This document shows, in pieces, positions 1 through 7,139 of a DNA stretch of 14,764 nucleotides. How positions within the stretch are numbered: the stretch's first letter is position 1; every line of letters begins with the position of its first letter. Location: contig JBBSVE010000077.1 of assembly GCA_038233815.1 (NCBI GenBank), forward strand, positions 1 to 14,764, given 5' to 3'. This DNA is from JBBSVE01 sp038233815. GTDB taxonomy: Bacteria > Pseudomonadota > Alphaproteobacteria > Rhodobacterales > Rhodobacteraceae. The notes under the pieces were generated by a model, which saw only the letters and a list, made by a program, of their open reading frames with translations, ran no database searches and had not been told where the DNA came from. Position numbers and translations under genes: made by a program.

Positions 1-189
1 GAACTCCGCCAGACCCGCCTCCGGCCCGGGACCGCCCGTCAACCGCCGGACCGCCCAACCCACGCGGGCCAGAGCCCGGGCATCCTCCTGGATCCCTGAC
101 AGCCGCAAGGCGATCCACAAGGCCAGCCGATCCGACGTCACCCGGTCGCCGGTAAACCAGCTCATCTCCACGGTCTCGATCAGCGCCAG
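1..189 (-). pseudogene. Fragment of an unidentified conserved protein, cut by the window edge and by IS110
   Basis: On the minus strand one frame reads through 189 to 1 without a stop. It encodes about 63 residues of protein-like sequence, including SDRLALWIALRLSG and GWAVRRLTGGPGPEAG. It resembles hypothetical Rhodobacterales proteins I remember only vaguely, so I give no family. Around 190 the sequence changes abruptly into the C-terminal end of an IS110 transposase in another frame (MPALRAMGFNP), so the 5' part of this gene has been removed or displaced. The 3' part lies outside the window. The intact reading and typical codon use suggest the disruption is fairly recent. Confidence 0.35.
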
Positions 190-190
190 G

Positions 191-839
191 GTTGAAGCCC
201 ATGGCCCTGAGGGCGGGCATGTAAAGCGCATCGCGCAAGGGTTTGCGTCCGCCGCTGATGAACGATTTGCCTTTCCACTAACCGGATTCCCGGTTGTTGG
301 GGACGAGCCCTGTGAGGCTTCCGGCCTGCTTTCGCTCCAGCGCCCGATTTCAGGCGGGCTGGGTTCTTGGGCGGCCCGGTTTCAGGCGGGCCCGGTTTCA
401 GGCGGGAAAGTAAGGATCAGCGCTGCGGCGATCGGGCCGAGACCGGGAATGGAGCACAGAATCTCGCGGTTGCGCGCGACAGGTTTGTCCTCGGCGATGC
501 GCCTGGCAATCTCTGCCTTCGGCTCCGCGATCTGGCGCTCGACCAAAGCCAGCCTCGTCTTGGTCTGGCGCGTCAGACCGGCGTCGCTTTGAACATGGCC
601 CCGGTTGCGCAGGCGGGTGCGCTTCTTGACCAGACCGGTCCGCGCCACCTGCAAATCCCTTGGACCATGTTGCGTCTCCGAAATTGGCGCATCCGGTTCC
701 AAGGCAAGTGCCGCCACCAGGCGTGCCAGGATGCGCAGCAGCAGCATCTGTCCTGGCGCGCTCGCCGCTGGCCTCGGCAATTTGATATGTCGATGCCAAC
801 CGTGAGCTCGGTCGTCTTCGCCAATCCTGTCCTTGTCAT
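191..839 (-). pseudogene. Decayed IS110-family transposase
   Basis: Three frames together spell an IS110-family transposase. It starts at the ATG at 839 with MTRTGLAKTTELTVGIDIS, the beginning of the RuvC-like DEDD domain. After an internal deletion it continues in another frame with LARLVAALALEPDAPIS, DLQVARTGLVKKRTRLRNR and the Transposase_20 helix-hairpin-helix region (NREILCSIPGLGPIAAALIL). It ends with a C-terminal piece, WKGKSFISGGRKPLRDALYM. Damage includes loss of most of the DEDD domain, at least two frame changes, a stop replacing Gln before WKGKSFI, a 17-bp repeat expansion at 342-406, and truncation at FNP near 191. It cannot make a working transposase. The family is known for Tyr- and Ser-independent, DEDD-based recombination guided by a bridge RNA. 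Confidence 0.85.
342..406. repeat. Triplicated 17-bp direct repeat inside the IS110 remnant
   Basis: The unit GCCCGGTTTCAGGCGGG occurs at 374-390 and 390-406, overlapping by one base (16-bp period), and once more at 342-358 with one mismatch (GCCCGATTTCAGGCGGG). The 342-358 copy corresponds to the normal PEIG codons of the transposase. The other two look like later duplications that broke the frame. Confidence 0.8.
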
Positions 840-1009
840 GCATGGCTCAAGCCCACGTATCCACCTCTCAGCAGATTGCTGTGCAATCGCCTGCCGGTCA
901 GCGGTTCAGGCCCATGGTGAAAACGGCAGTCGACCTTGCTCACTCGCTGTCCTGCGAGACCAGGGAGGACACGATCCGACCGCCGCCACTGCCCGCATCA
1001 ATGGCGTGG
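840..1009. other. Non-coding stretch between two head-to-head IS110 remnants
   Basis: I see no convincing gene here. The part next to 839 is the sequence upstream of the minus-strand IS110 transposase. In the IS110 group that upstream end carries the bridge (target/donor guide) RNA, so 840 to about 930 may be a decayed left end. That is inference from family architecture. I could not delimit IS ends or loop guides. Confidence 0.3.
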
Positions 1010-1660
1010 GGGGAAGTGGCTTCCGTCTACCCCCGGGAACCGCCCGATTCATAAGACGAGGAGGGTCAGAGTGCGGCCATGGTCTTCCGCGTGCGAGAGC
1101 TTCTCATCCGGCGGCGGACGCAAGCGATCAACGCCCTACCTCGCCAACTGAGGGAGTTCGAACAGGTTGTGCCTCAAGGAGCGGCCAACGCCTCGAAGTT
1201 GATCACCATCGTCGAAGACCCGGAAAGCGAAATGCTTGCCGATGCCATTTCCACGCTCAAGGTGCTGGTTGCGGCGCTCTCCTATCTGAAGGCGGAGATC
1301 GGGAAGCTCGACGCGGAGATCGCCCGCCGGGCCCGGGAGAATGACGTGGCGCGACGGCTGATGACGGCCCGGGTATCGATCCGCTGATCGCCACGGCCGT
1401 CGCGGTCCTGGCTACGCTTCCCGAGACACTCCGAAAGGGGCGCGATTTTGCAACTTGGCTTGGTCTGGTGCCATGGCAGCATGCCACGGACGGCAAGCAG
1501 CGCCTCGGGCCACTACCCGTATGGGAGAGTGGTCCTTGCGACGGCTGCTGATCATCGGTGCCAAAAGGGTGATCATCAGACGGTGTGCCCCGGCACATGG
1601 CTGGGCGGGGATGCTGTCGCGCAAGCCGCCGAAGCTTGTGCGGGTGGGGCTGGCCAACCG
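1010..1660 (+). pseudogene. Decayed IS110/IS1111-type transposase, C-terminal two thirds
   Basis: Fragments in successive frames reconstruct one protein. EGQSAAMVFRVRELLIRRRT to ARRLMT (about 1061-1370) is the central coiled region. ATAVAVLATLPETLRKGRDF and WLGLVPWQHATDGKQRLG (about 1390-1515) are the Transposase_20 domain. MGEWSLRRLLIIGAKRVIIRR and WAGMLSRKPPKLVRVGLANR (about 1520-1660) are the C-terminal domain. At least three frameshifts separate them, and the N-terminal DEDD domain is essentially missing. The remnant ends at the stop codon of the MBL-fold gene on the other strand (1661-1663). It is a different subgroup from the 191-839 element and points the opposite way. Confidence 0.85.
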
Positions 1661-2476
1661 TCAGCCCCGCTTGCCGTCAAGCAGTTCGACATATCGCGAT
1701 ACGGAGTTCCTGACGGTCTGTTTTGCGCCAGACGGGACGGTCTTGCCATCGAAGGCACCGTAGATGCGGTCGAAATCCCACCTCTCGAGCATGTCACCCA
1801 TGCGCCGAACCGTCGCCGCCGGAAGTGGCAGCATGTTCGGATAGCTCCACATGAAAGAGACACGGGCAGTGTCAGCGGCAACCTGAACGGTATCTCCACT
1901 CAGAAGAGCGCCCCGGCCATCTGCGCCGTCCCGCCAATGAAGCGTCATGCTACCGGGAAAATGGCCACCCAGCCGCAGCAGGGTAAGACCGTCGCCGATC
2001 TCGTGGGTGTCACCGTCCCAGAAGGTCAGCCTGTCACCCGGCCGCATCACCCATTCGCGGTCGAGCGCATGAAGATACACAGGCGCGTCGAAAGCCTGGG
2101 CCCAGTCCTGCATGGTGGTGTAGAAATGGGGATGCGAGATTGCGATAGCCTTGATCCCGCCAAGCGCGTGGATGATCTCTTTCGTCGCAGGGTCCAGGAG
2201 GGCGATGCAATCCCACAGGATGTTGCCCGTCGGCGTCCTGAGCAGGAAGGCGCGCTGACCGATCCCGAAGCCGGGTCGGGTCCTGATCTCGAACAGGCCC
2301 GGTTCATGGCGTTGCCAGAGGTTGGAATGACTTGCGGCAAGATCGTCGGCCGTCGTCCAGGCCTGTCCACTGGCGGGCACGAACTGACGTTCGTCTTCAC
2401 AGATCGGGCAGGCGTCGGGCGGACGTCCGCTTTCGGGAAAGGATGTCCCGCAGGCGTTGCAAAGGTAAATGGGCAT
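1661..2476 (-). CDS. Rubredoxin-like zinc-ribbon plus metallo-beta-lactamase-fold hydrolase
   Basis: This intact 271-residue protein has an N-terminal metal-binding knuckle pair (CNAC at 6-9, CPIC at 23-26) resembling rubredoxin or zinc-ribbon modules. A metallo-beta-lactamase fold follows: SHPHFYTT at 114-121, GGHFPGS at 170-176 and SGD at 193-195. The usual HxHxDH motif is reduced to HPH followed by FYTT, so the second metal site is probably altered. No signal peptide or membrane segment is seen, suggesting a cytoplasmic enzyme. The ATG at 2476 is preceded on its strand by GGAG at a good distance. Substrate is unknown; related proteins are usually annotated only as MBL-fold hydrolases. It is transcribed alone, with IS debris on both sides, and its 3' end touches an IS110 remnant. 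The protein appears complete. Confidence 0.85.
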   Translation of the reverse strand: MPIYLCNACGTSFPESGRPPDACPICEDERQFVPASGQAWTTADDLAASHSNLWQRHEPGLFEIRTRPGFGIGQRAFLLRTPTGNILWDCIALLDPATKEIIHALGGIKAIAISHPHFYTTMQDWAQAFDAPVYLHALDREWVMRPGDRLTFWDGDTHEIGDGLTLLRLGGHFPGSMTLHWRDGADGRGALLSGDTVQVAADTARVSFMWSYPNMLPLPAATVRRMGDMLERWDFDRIYGAFDGKTVPSGAKQTVRNSVSRYVELLDGKRG

Positions 2477-2870
2477 TGGGTATCTCCGGTTTTCCCGCGC
2501 GGATCAGTCAGGCGAAGCCGCAACGGCGTCCGTTTCGCTAAACATGGCACCGTTCGCGCGTCGCGGCACCGAGAAGTGGGCCTGCCGCCTGTCGGCATTG
2601 GTTATGGATCGCACCCTGACCATGCCACCTTCGGATCAGCCGCTCAAAGGTCTTCGCTGGTCGTCCGGCCCTTTTTATGGATCGGCGCGGTGTCGCACAA
2701 TGTTCGCGGCACCGGCTACCTTATTTCTCTGCGATCACATCCGCGTGTCAGTCGCAGGGTCGATCCGGGGGAATGACGATCGACCATGTTCAGCGCGCCG
2801 CTCGGCGTGGCTGTCGGACCGGGTCAGGTCGTTCTGAAGGACCAGCTCGAGCCGGTTCTCTGTCAGCGCC
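2477..2870. other. Gene-free stretch upstream of the MBL-fold gene
   Basis: About 390 bases with no reading frame I can support on either strand. It should contain the promoter of the minus-strand MBL-fold gene near 2490-2600, but I found no clear -35/-10 pair. The remainder is probably old, unrecognisable debris flanking the IS5 fragment. Confidence 0.4.
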
Positions 2871-3203
2871 GTCGTCGGCCAGCACGGTCGCCTGACGAAG
2901 AGGCAGACCGAAAAGCGCGTTCAATGTCAGTCATGTCTGGATCGCGGTCTTCATGCACAAATCCCCCGGACTGTTTGCTGACCCTCGTCGTTCGGCAAAC
3001 GTGGCCGGGCGGCCCCGCCTTGCGCTCAGCTCAGCCAGCCATACCGCCTCTGGGTCAAATCATACCTGCAGCGAACCACGCTGCTTCAGGGCGGCATTGT
3101 AGGACCGCCAGTTCGTCGTGTGGTAAGTCGGGGGCGTGGGTTTGCTCATGCAGGCCAACCAACACCTTGGAATTACGCCCGAAATCCCCAGCGATTTGTG
3201 CAA
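2871..3203 (-). pseudogene. Decayed IS5-family element, left end plus N-terminal transposase
   Basis: From the ATG at 3149 one frame reads MSKPTPPTYHTTNW, then NAALKQRGSLQV, stop, FDPEAVWLAE, and later AIQT, stop, LTLNALFGLPLRQAT. This is the N-terminal part of an IS5-family DDE transposase interrupted by two in-frame stops. Homology fades near 2870, and the catalytic DDE region and right end are absent. Upstream on the same strand, TTGCACAAAT at 3203-3194 matches the characteristic left terminal sequence of this IS group, 54 bases before the start codon. The fragment near 14235 has the same layout. Confidence 0.8.
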
Positions 3204-3306
3204 CCTATGTGCTGGTTTGTACCGCATGCCTAAGCGCGTAAATTCACGATATAAATTGTCCGTCATCAGAGTCTTGCAACAACGCCTGATGGATGCTCGT
3301 CGCGAA

Positions 3307-5697
3307 TCAGCGTTCCGGGCGGACAAGATTGGCGAGCAGGCGGAACGCGCCGGGCACCATCCGGTCGAGCTGATGATGGAGCGAGAGCGCGACATGCGTG
3401 TGGCGCCCCGCGCCGATCCTTGCCGAGACCAGGGCGCCTTCGAGCGCCAATTCTCCCGGATCGGAAAGCAAGATCAAGGGTTTGTAGGCAGCATCCCATT
3501 CCGAGGCGAAGTAGAGGCCGCGCTCCTTGTCCCAACCGGCCCAGTCTTGCGGGCCGATGCGATTGGGCAGGTTCAGAACCGGGTGGTCCGGATCGAGCGG
3601 CGTGACATCCGCCGCCGGATCGGTCACGCGCCAGCGCAGGGAGGGCGTGCCCACCACCAGTCTTTTCGGTGGCACGGAGCCTGGATCCCATCCGGCATCG
3701 GGGCGCTGGTAGAGAGTGACGAGATTGCCGCCTGCCACCACGAAGGCATGGATCGCGGGGAGGTTGGCCAGCACATCCGGCCGCGTATCGAGCGCGACGA
3801 CGCCGATCACGAGCGTCGTGAAGGCCGAAAGGTCGGTGGCGGGTCCGATGCGGTCGAGATCCGTGACATGCAGACCCACGCGCCGCATCCATATGTCCGT
3901 GCGGTCGCTTCCGCCGCCGATCCAGCCGATCCGCGCATCTTGCGGCAGGTCGAGGTCAAGATGGAGGATGCGGATCTCGGCGGGCTCGAGGTATTCAACT
4001 GTGCCGATATGCGGATACGAGACTGTCGAGCGTCGCATCGCGGGACGACCGTCGAAGGATGCGGTGATCTTCGCGAGGCCGGGGGCCGGGTGGGCCGGCG
4101 CGCGGAGCCATGCGTCCGGACCCTTGCGCGTGATGTGCCAGCCATTGGGCAGCGTGAGGTCGAGCCCGGTCAGATCGCCGCCGAGACGGAAAGCGAGCGG
4201 TTCGGCCGGCGCGTTGCGGCGGCGGATGAAGGCGTCGGGGCGCGCGTCTAAGGTGGACTTGGGCAGGATTGCGAGGGGCGTTTCAAGATCGAAGGCTGCG
4301 CTTATCTTGCGCCCGCCGATGTCGGCATGAAGTGTGACGGAGCCGCCTTGATTGCCGCCGAGCGCCGTCCATCCGGGTGCGAAGGGTTGCGAACAGTCTG
4401 CGTCGGCGGCAGCGGTGGCGTCGATGTGGTGGAGGCTGCCCGGCGTCAACGCTGTTTGCGTCGCCCTGATACCTGCGGGGAGGGCGGGTGTGATGGACAG
4501 GTTGTCCACTCCGTCGACGCAGGGCGGCGGCAGGCGGATGTCGATCCGTCCGGTTTGTCCGGGCGTGAGCGTCGGAGGGTCGATCCGTATCTCGGGGGAG
4601 ATGCCGGCGGCTTCGACCATCGCGGCCTGCACGGCACGGCGCTGCGCGCAGATGCGGTGACCGTGTGCGGCGTTCATCCCCGGGTCCGGGGCCAGGGTGG
4701 TTTCCGCCTGCTCCAGCGCTGCATCGGCTGCGGCAAGATGTGTCACGATGGCTGCACGGTCGGGGAAGGCAGTCCGGGCGGCTTCGGTGCGATCAGCGGC
4801 TTCGGTCAGGGTCTTGCACGCCGCGGGCAAGCGGATCGCGAGGTCGCGGAGCGACACCGGCAGACCGTCCGCGATGCTGCGTTCGTCTGCGCCGTCGACC
4901 AAATGGAGGTTCCACTGCGTCCGGGGATCGTCGGACCAATGCCCCATGCCCTGCGAGGCGTGCCGGAGACGGGACCACTCGCCAATGCGGGCGTAGTCGG
5001 CTCCGGTCGCCGTATCACGGCCCGTGGCCGTCTCCTGCAGGGTCGTCGAAGGGGGTGGGATCTCGTCGTCATACGTGCCGCCGCCGGACCAGGCGGGGAG
5101 GTATAACTTGGCGACGGTCCAGGGTCGCAGCCCGGCCTCCATGTGGTCCGGGTAAGCGGACGGATCGGCGGCGAGCGGAAGCGCGGCCCGTGCGGCGCGG
5201 GTCATCGCACAGTGGTGGCCGTGCTGGCCGGGCACGTCGAGGAAGGTGGGGATCACGATGTCGGGCCGCTCGGTCCGATAGGCGCGCACCATCCGTTCGA
5301 CCACGCGGTCCTCGCCCCAGCGGGCGAAGGTGGCATCGCCGTCTTTGGAGAAGCCGAAATCGTGGACCGGATCATCTGGCCCGTGCCCGAGCCAGACCAC
5401 GTCGCAGTCGAGCACCCGCGCGGCTTCCTCCATCTCGCGCGAGCGGAGCAGGCCGAGCGCGCCGCCGCGTTCCGGACCGAGGTGGTTCTGGCCACCCTCG
5501 CCACGGGTTGAGCAGGCCACGATCACCCGCATCCCGATGCCGAATCGAAGCCAGGCGAGCAGGCCGCTCTGTTCGTCATCGGGATGAGCGCCGGTATTCA
5601 TCACGGTCAGGACCGACCCAAGACGCGAAAGGGCGCGGTGCAAACGAACGAGGGCGGGCGCGGCTTCGTCGCGGGCGAGGCGGTCTTGAGGCGTCAT
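3307..5697 (-). CDS. PIG-L (LmbE-like) N-deacetylase/amidase with C-terminal amidotransferase-like domain
   Basis: This is a 796-residue protein. The N-terminal PIG-L/LmbE domain (about 28-250) carries the zinc motif AHPDDE (37-42), RPDIVIPTF, and GQHGHH (157-162), the second metal-ligand cluster. These enzymes remove acyl groups from the nitrogen of amino sugars (GlcNAc-PI, GlcNAc-inositol, GlcNAc-malate) or cleave thiol-conjugate amides. A beta-rich NEW3-like middle (about 365-560) follows, then a GATase/ThuA-like C-terminal domain (about 588-796; IGWIGGGSDRTD, VAGGNLVTLYQRP). Proteins of this three-part layout are of unknown function. There is no signal peptide, so it probably acts in the cytoplasm on imported substrate. 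Its ATG overlaps the ROK repressor stop (ATGA, 5694-5697), with GGAG just upstream, so the two are co-translated. The enzyme family is secure; the substrate is inferred only from neighbouring amino-sugar genes. Confidence 0.85.
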   Translation of the reverse strand: MTPQDRLARDEAAPALVRLHRALSRLGSVLTVMNTGAHPDDEQSGLLAWLRFGIGMRVIVACSTRGEGGQNHLGPERGGALGLLRSREMEEAARVLDCDVVWLGHGPDDPVHDFGFSKDGDATFARWGEDRVVERMVRAYRTERPDIVIPTFLDVPGQHGHHCAMTRAARAALPLAADPSAYPDHMEAGLRPWTVAKLYLPAWSGGGTYDDEIPPPSTTLQETATGRDTATGADYARIGEWSRLRHASQGMGHWSDDPRTQWNLHLVDGADERSIADGLPVSLRDLAIRLPAACKTLTEAADRTEAARTAFPDRAAIVTHLAAADAALEQAETTLAPDPGMNAAHGHRICAQRRAVQAAMVEAAGISPEIRIDPPTLTPGQTGRIDIRLPPPCVDGVDNLSITPALPAGIRATQTALTPGSLHHIDATAAADADCSQPFAPGWTALGGNQGGSVTLHADIGGRKISAAFDLETPLAILPKSTLDARPDAFIRRRNAPAEPLAFRLGGDLTGLDLTLPNGWHITRKGPDAWLRAPAHPAPGLAKITASFDGRPAMRRSTVSYPHIGTVEYLEPAEIRILHLDLDLPQDARIGWIGGGSDRTDIWMRRVGLHVTDLDRIGPATDLSAFTTLVIGVVALDTRPDVLANLPAIHAFVVAGGNLVTLYQRPDAGWDPGSVPPKRLVVGTPSLRWRVTDPAADVTPLDPDHPVLNLPNRIGPQDWAGWDKERGLYFASEWDAAYKPLILLSDPGELALEGALVSARIGAGRHTHVALSLHHQLDRMVPGAFRLLANLVRPER

Positions 5698-6947
5698 GGC
5701 GTAGCTCCGTCGGGCAGGATGGGGATGGGTGCGGCGTCGGCAAGGTCCAAGCGCGGCGTTATGGCGGTATGCAGCGGCAGGGCCGCGGCGCCGAGGGAGG
5801 CGGTGATCTGGCCGGCATGGCCGCGGATCACGCGGGCGACGGATCGCTGGTCGTGGTGGGAGACGCTTGGGGCGAGCGTGAGCCCGGCGATGAGCGCGTC
5901 GAGCAGGGTGTCGGGCAGATTGCCCGAGAATACGATCGTCTGCGGGTCAAGGATGTTCTCGAGCATCGCAACCACCGGCGACAGGTGACTCGCGGCCTCG
6001 CAGATCCAATCGAGCAGCGCGACATCCCTTTCGGTCATCAATCGGGCGAGATCGTCGAAACCGGACGGCACCCCGCACGCATCCAGCCACTCACGCAGTG
6101 AATGTGGGGAGGCGTATCGTTCGAGGCATCCGGACTGGCCGCAGGTGCAGGGGCGCCCGCCGGGAACGACGACGATATGGCCGATCTCGCCCGCATTTCC
6201 AAAAGCGCCACGCACGAGCGTGTCGTCAGCGACGATGCCGAGGCCAAGGCCCGTGCCGAAATAGATTACCGCAAAATCGCCAAGGGTTCGACCGACCCCG
6301 AGCAGCGTCTCACCGATGGCGGCGGCGTTCGCGTCGTTCTCAAGCTCGACGGGGATACCGAGGCGGGCGGAGAGATCCGCCGCGACGTCGATGCCGGCCC
6401 AGCCGGTCAGGGTCGTCGGGCCGTTGACCGAAAGGCCATCGAACTCGAACGGGCTAGGCATGACGAGACCGACGCCGATGAGTTTGCCCGGATGGAGGCC
6501 GCGCAAGGCCGTCACCTCCGCGGCCATGAGCGGGATCAGCAGCGCCGGATCGAGTGATCCGAGCGTCCGGATCTCCTGAAAGCGGACTGCGCCACCGAGA
6601 TCGACGACAGTGATGACCATCCGGGTGACGGCCAGTTCGATTCCGATGGTGAAGGCGCCGGCCGGGTCGAGCGCGTATTGCAGGGGCGGTTGACCGCGGC
6701 TGCCACGGCGACGATCCCGCGCGACCAACAGGCCATCCTGCATCAGGTCCTCGACGATCTTGGTTATGGCCTGAAGCGAGAGCTGCGTCCGGTCCGCAAG
6801 ATCGCGACGACCCAGTTGCCCCTGCGACCGCAGCAGGTCGAGGACGACACGGCGGTTATGCGCGCGGCTGCGGCCCGGGTTCTTGCCACGGACGCTCCGC
6901 GATCCGGCACGCGCCGAGCCGTCGGAGGGCTGGGTCTGCTTCTTCAT
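5694..6947 (-). CDS. ROK-family (NagC/XylR-type) transcriptional regulator
   Basis: This is a 417-residue protein. An N-terminal winged helix (about 28-92; RRDLADRTQLSLQAITKIVEDL) precedes a complete ROK sugar-binding domain. Visible motifs are ELENDAN (201-207, the ROK catalytic/sugar Asp region), YFGTGLGLGI (229-238), GEIGH (253-257) and the zinc motif CTCGQSGCLE (267-276). Members such as NagC and Mlc repress sugar genes until a sugar or sugar phosphate binds. It is divergent from the ABC-importer operon, with 192 bases between start codons, so it most likely controls both directions. It sits first in a two-gene unit with the PIG-L enzyme. The ATG at 6947 precedes MKKQTQ and a basic region; the ribosome site is weak (GAG). 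Confidence 0.9.
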   Translation of the reverse strand: MKKQTQPSDGSARAGSRSVRGKNPGRSRAHNRRVVLDLLRSQGQLGRRDLADRTQLSLQAITKIVEDLMQDGLLVARDRRRGSRGQPPLQYALDPAGAFTIGIELAVTRMVITVVDLGGAVRFQEIRTLGSLDPALLIPLMAAEVTALRGLHPGKLIGVGLVMPSPFEFDGLSVNGPTTLTGWAGIDVAADLSARLGIPVELENDANAAAIGETLLGVGRTLGDFAVIYFGTGLGLGIVADDTLVRGAFGNAGEIGHIVVVPGGRPCTCGQSGCLERYASPHSLREWLDACGVPSGFDDLARLMTERDVALLDWICEAASHLSPVVAMLENILDPQTIVFSGNLPDTLLDALIAGLTLAPSVSHHDQRSVARVIRGHAGQITASLGAAALPLHTAITPRLDLADAAPIPILPDGATP

Positions 6948-7139
6948 CTCGAACTATCCGGGAATTGCGTCCGTCGAACACGACGAGCATGGCCATCGCT
7001 GCGCAATAAGACAACTAACTTACAGTATTGACACGGAGCCCTTCCCGAGTGGAGGCTTGCGTGAGGAAAGCTGCAGGTCAGATTGCGGACATTTGACCAT
7101 TCACAGCCCGCAGGTCGCGGGAACCCTAGGGAGGACGAC
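6948..7139. promoter_or_regulatory. Divergent promoter/operator region between the ROK regulator and the ABC operon
   Basis: This 192-base spacer holds an AT-rich core (about 7005-7030) in otherwise GC-rich sequence, the natural place for promoters and a ROK operator. A perfect TTGACA lies at 7028-7033 on the plus strand, but no credible -10 box stands 16-18 bases downstream. On the minus strand TTGTCT (7014-7009) is 17 bases from CATGCT, a weak match. An ATGGCCAT palindrome lies at 6989-6996. A small hairpin (CCCGC at 7107-7111, GCGGG at 7117-7121) precedes the strong ribosome site GGGAGG before the ATG at 7140. Exact sites cannot be fixed by eye. Confidence 0.45.

Noticed and set aside
342..406. 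Possible CRISPR-like repeats
   Set aside because: There are only three copies, two directly abutting without spacers, inside a transposase pseudogene; no cas genes.
367..1344. A 325-codon plus-strand reading frame
   Set aside because: It runs antisense to the IS110 remnant and then across the spacer. The composition is a GC-rich shadow with no protein family resemblance.
1448..2776. A 442-codon plus-strand reading frame opposite the MBL-fold gene
   Set aside because: The opposite strand has clear CNAC/CPIC and MBL motifs with a proper ribosome site. This frame has none and begins inside IS110 debris.
3060..3395. A 111-codon minus-strand frame ending in the IS5 N-terminus
   Set aside because: Only the part from 3149 down is protein-like (IS5 transposase). 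The upstream portion crosses the IS terminus and the end of the PIG-L gene.
4665..6101. A 478-codon plus-strand reading frame
   Set aside because: It is an Arg-rich shadow of the PIG-L and ROK genes without start signal or domain.
7028..7060. A full sigma-70 promoter starting with TTGACA
   Set aside because: No acceptable -10 hexamer lies 15-19 bases downstream; kept only as part of a general regulatory region.
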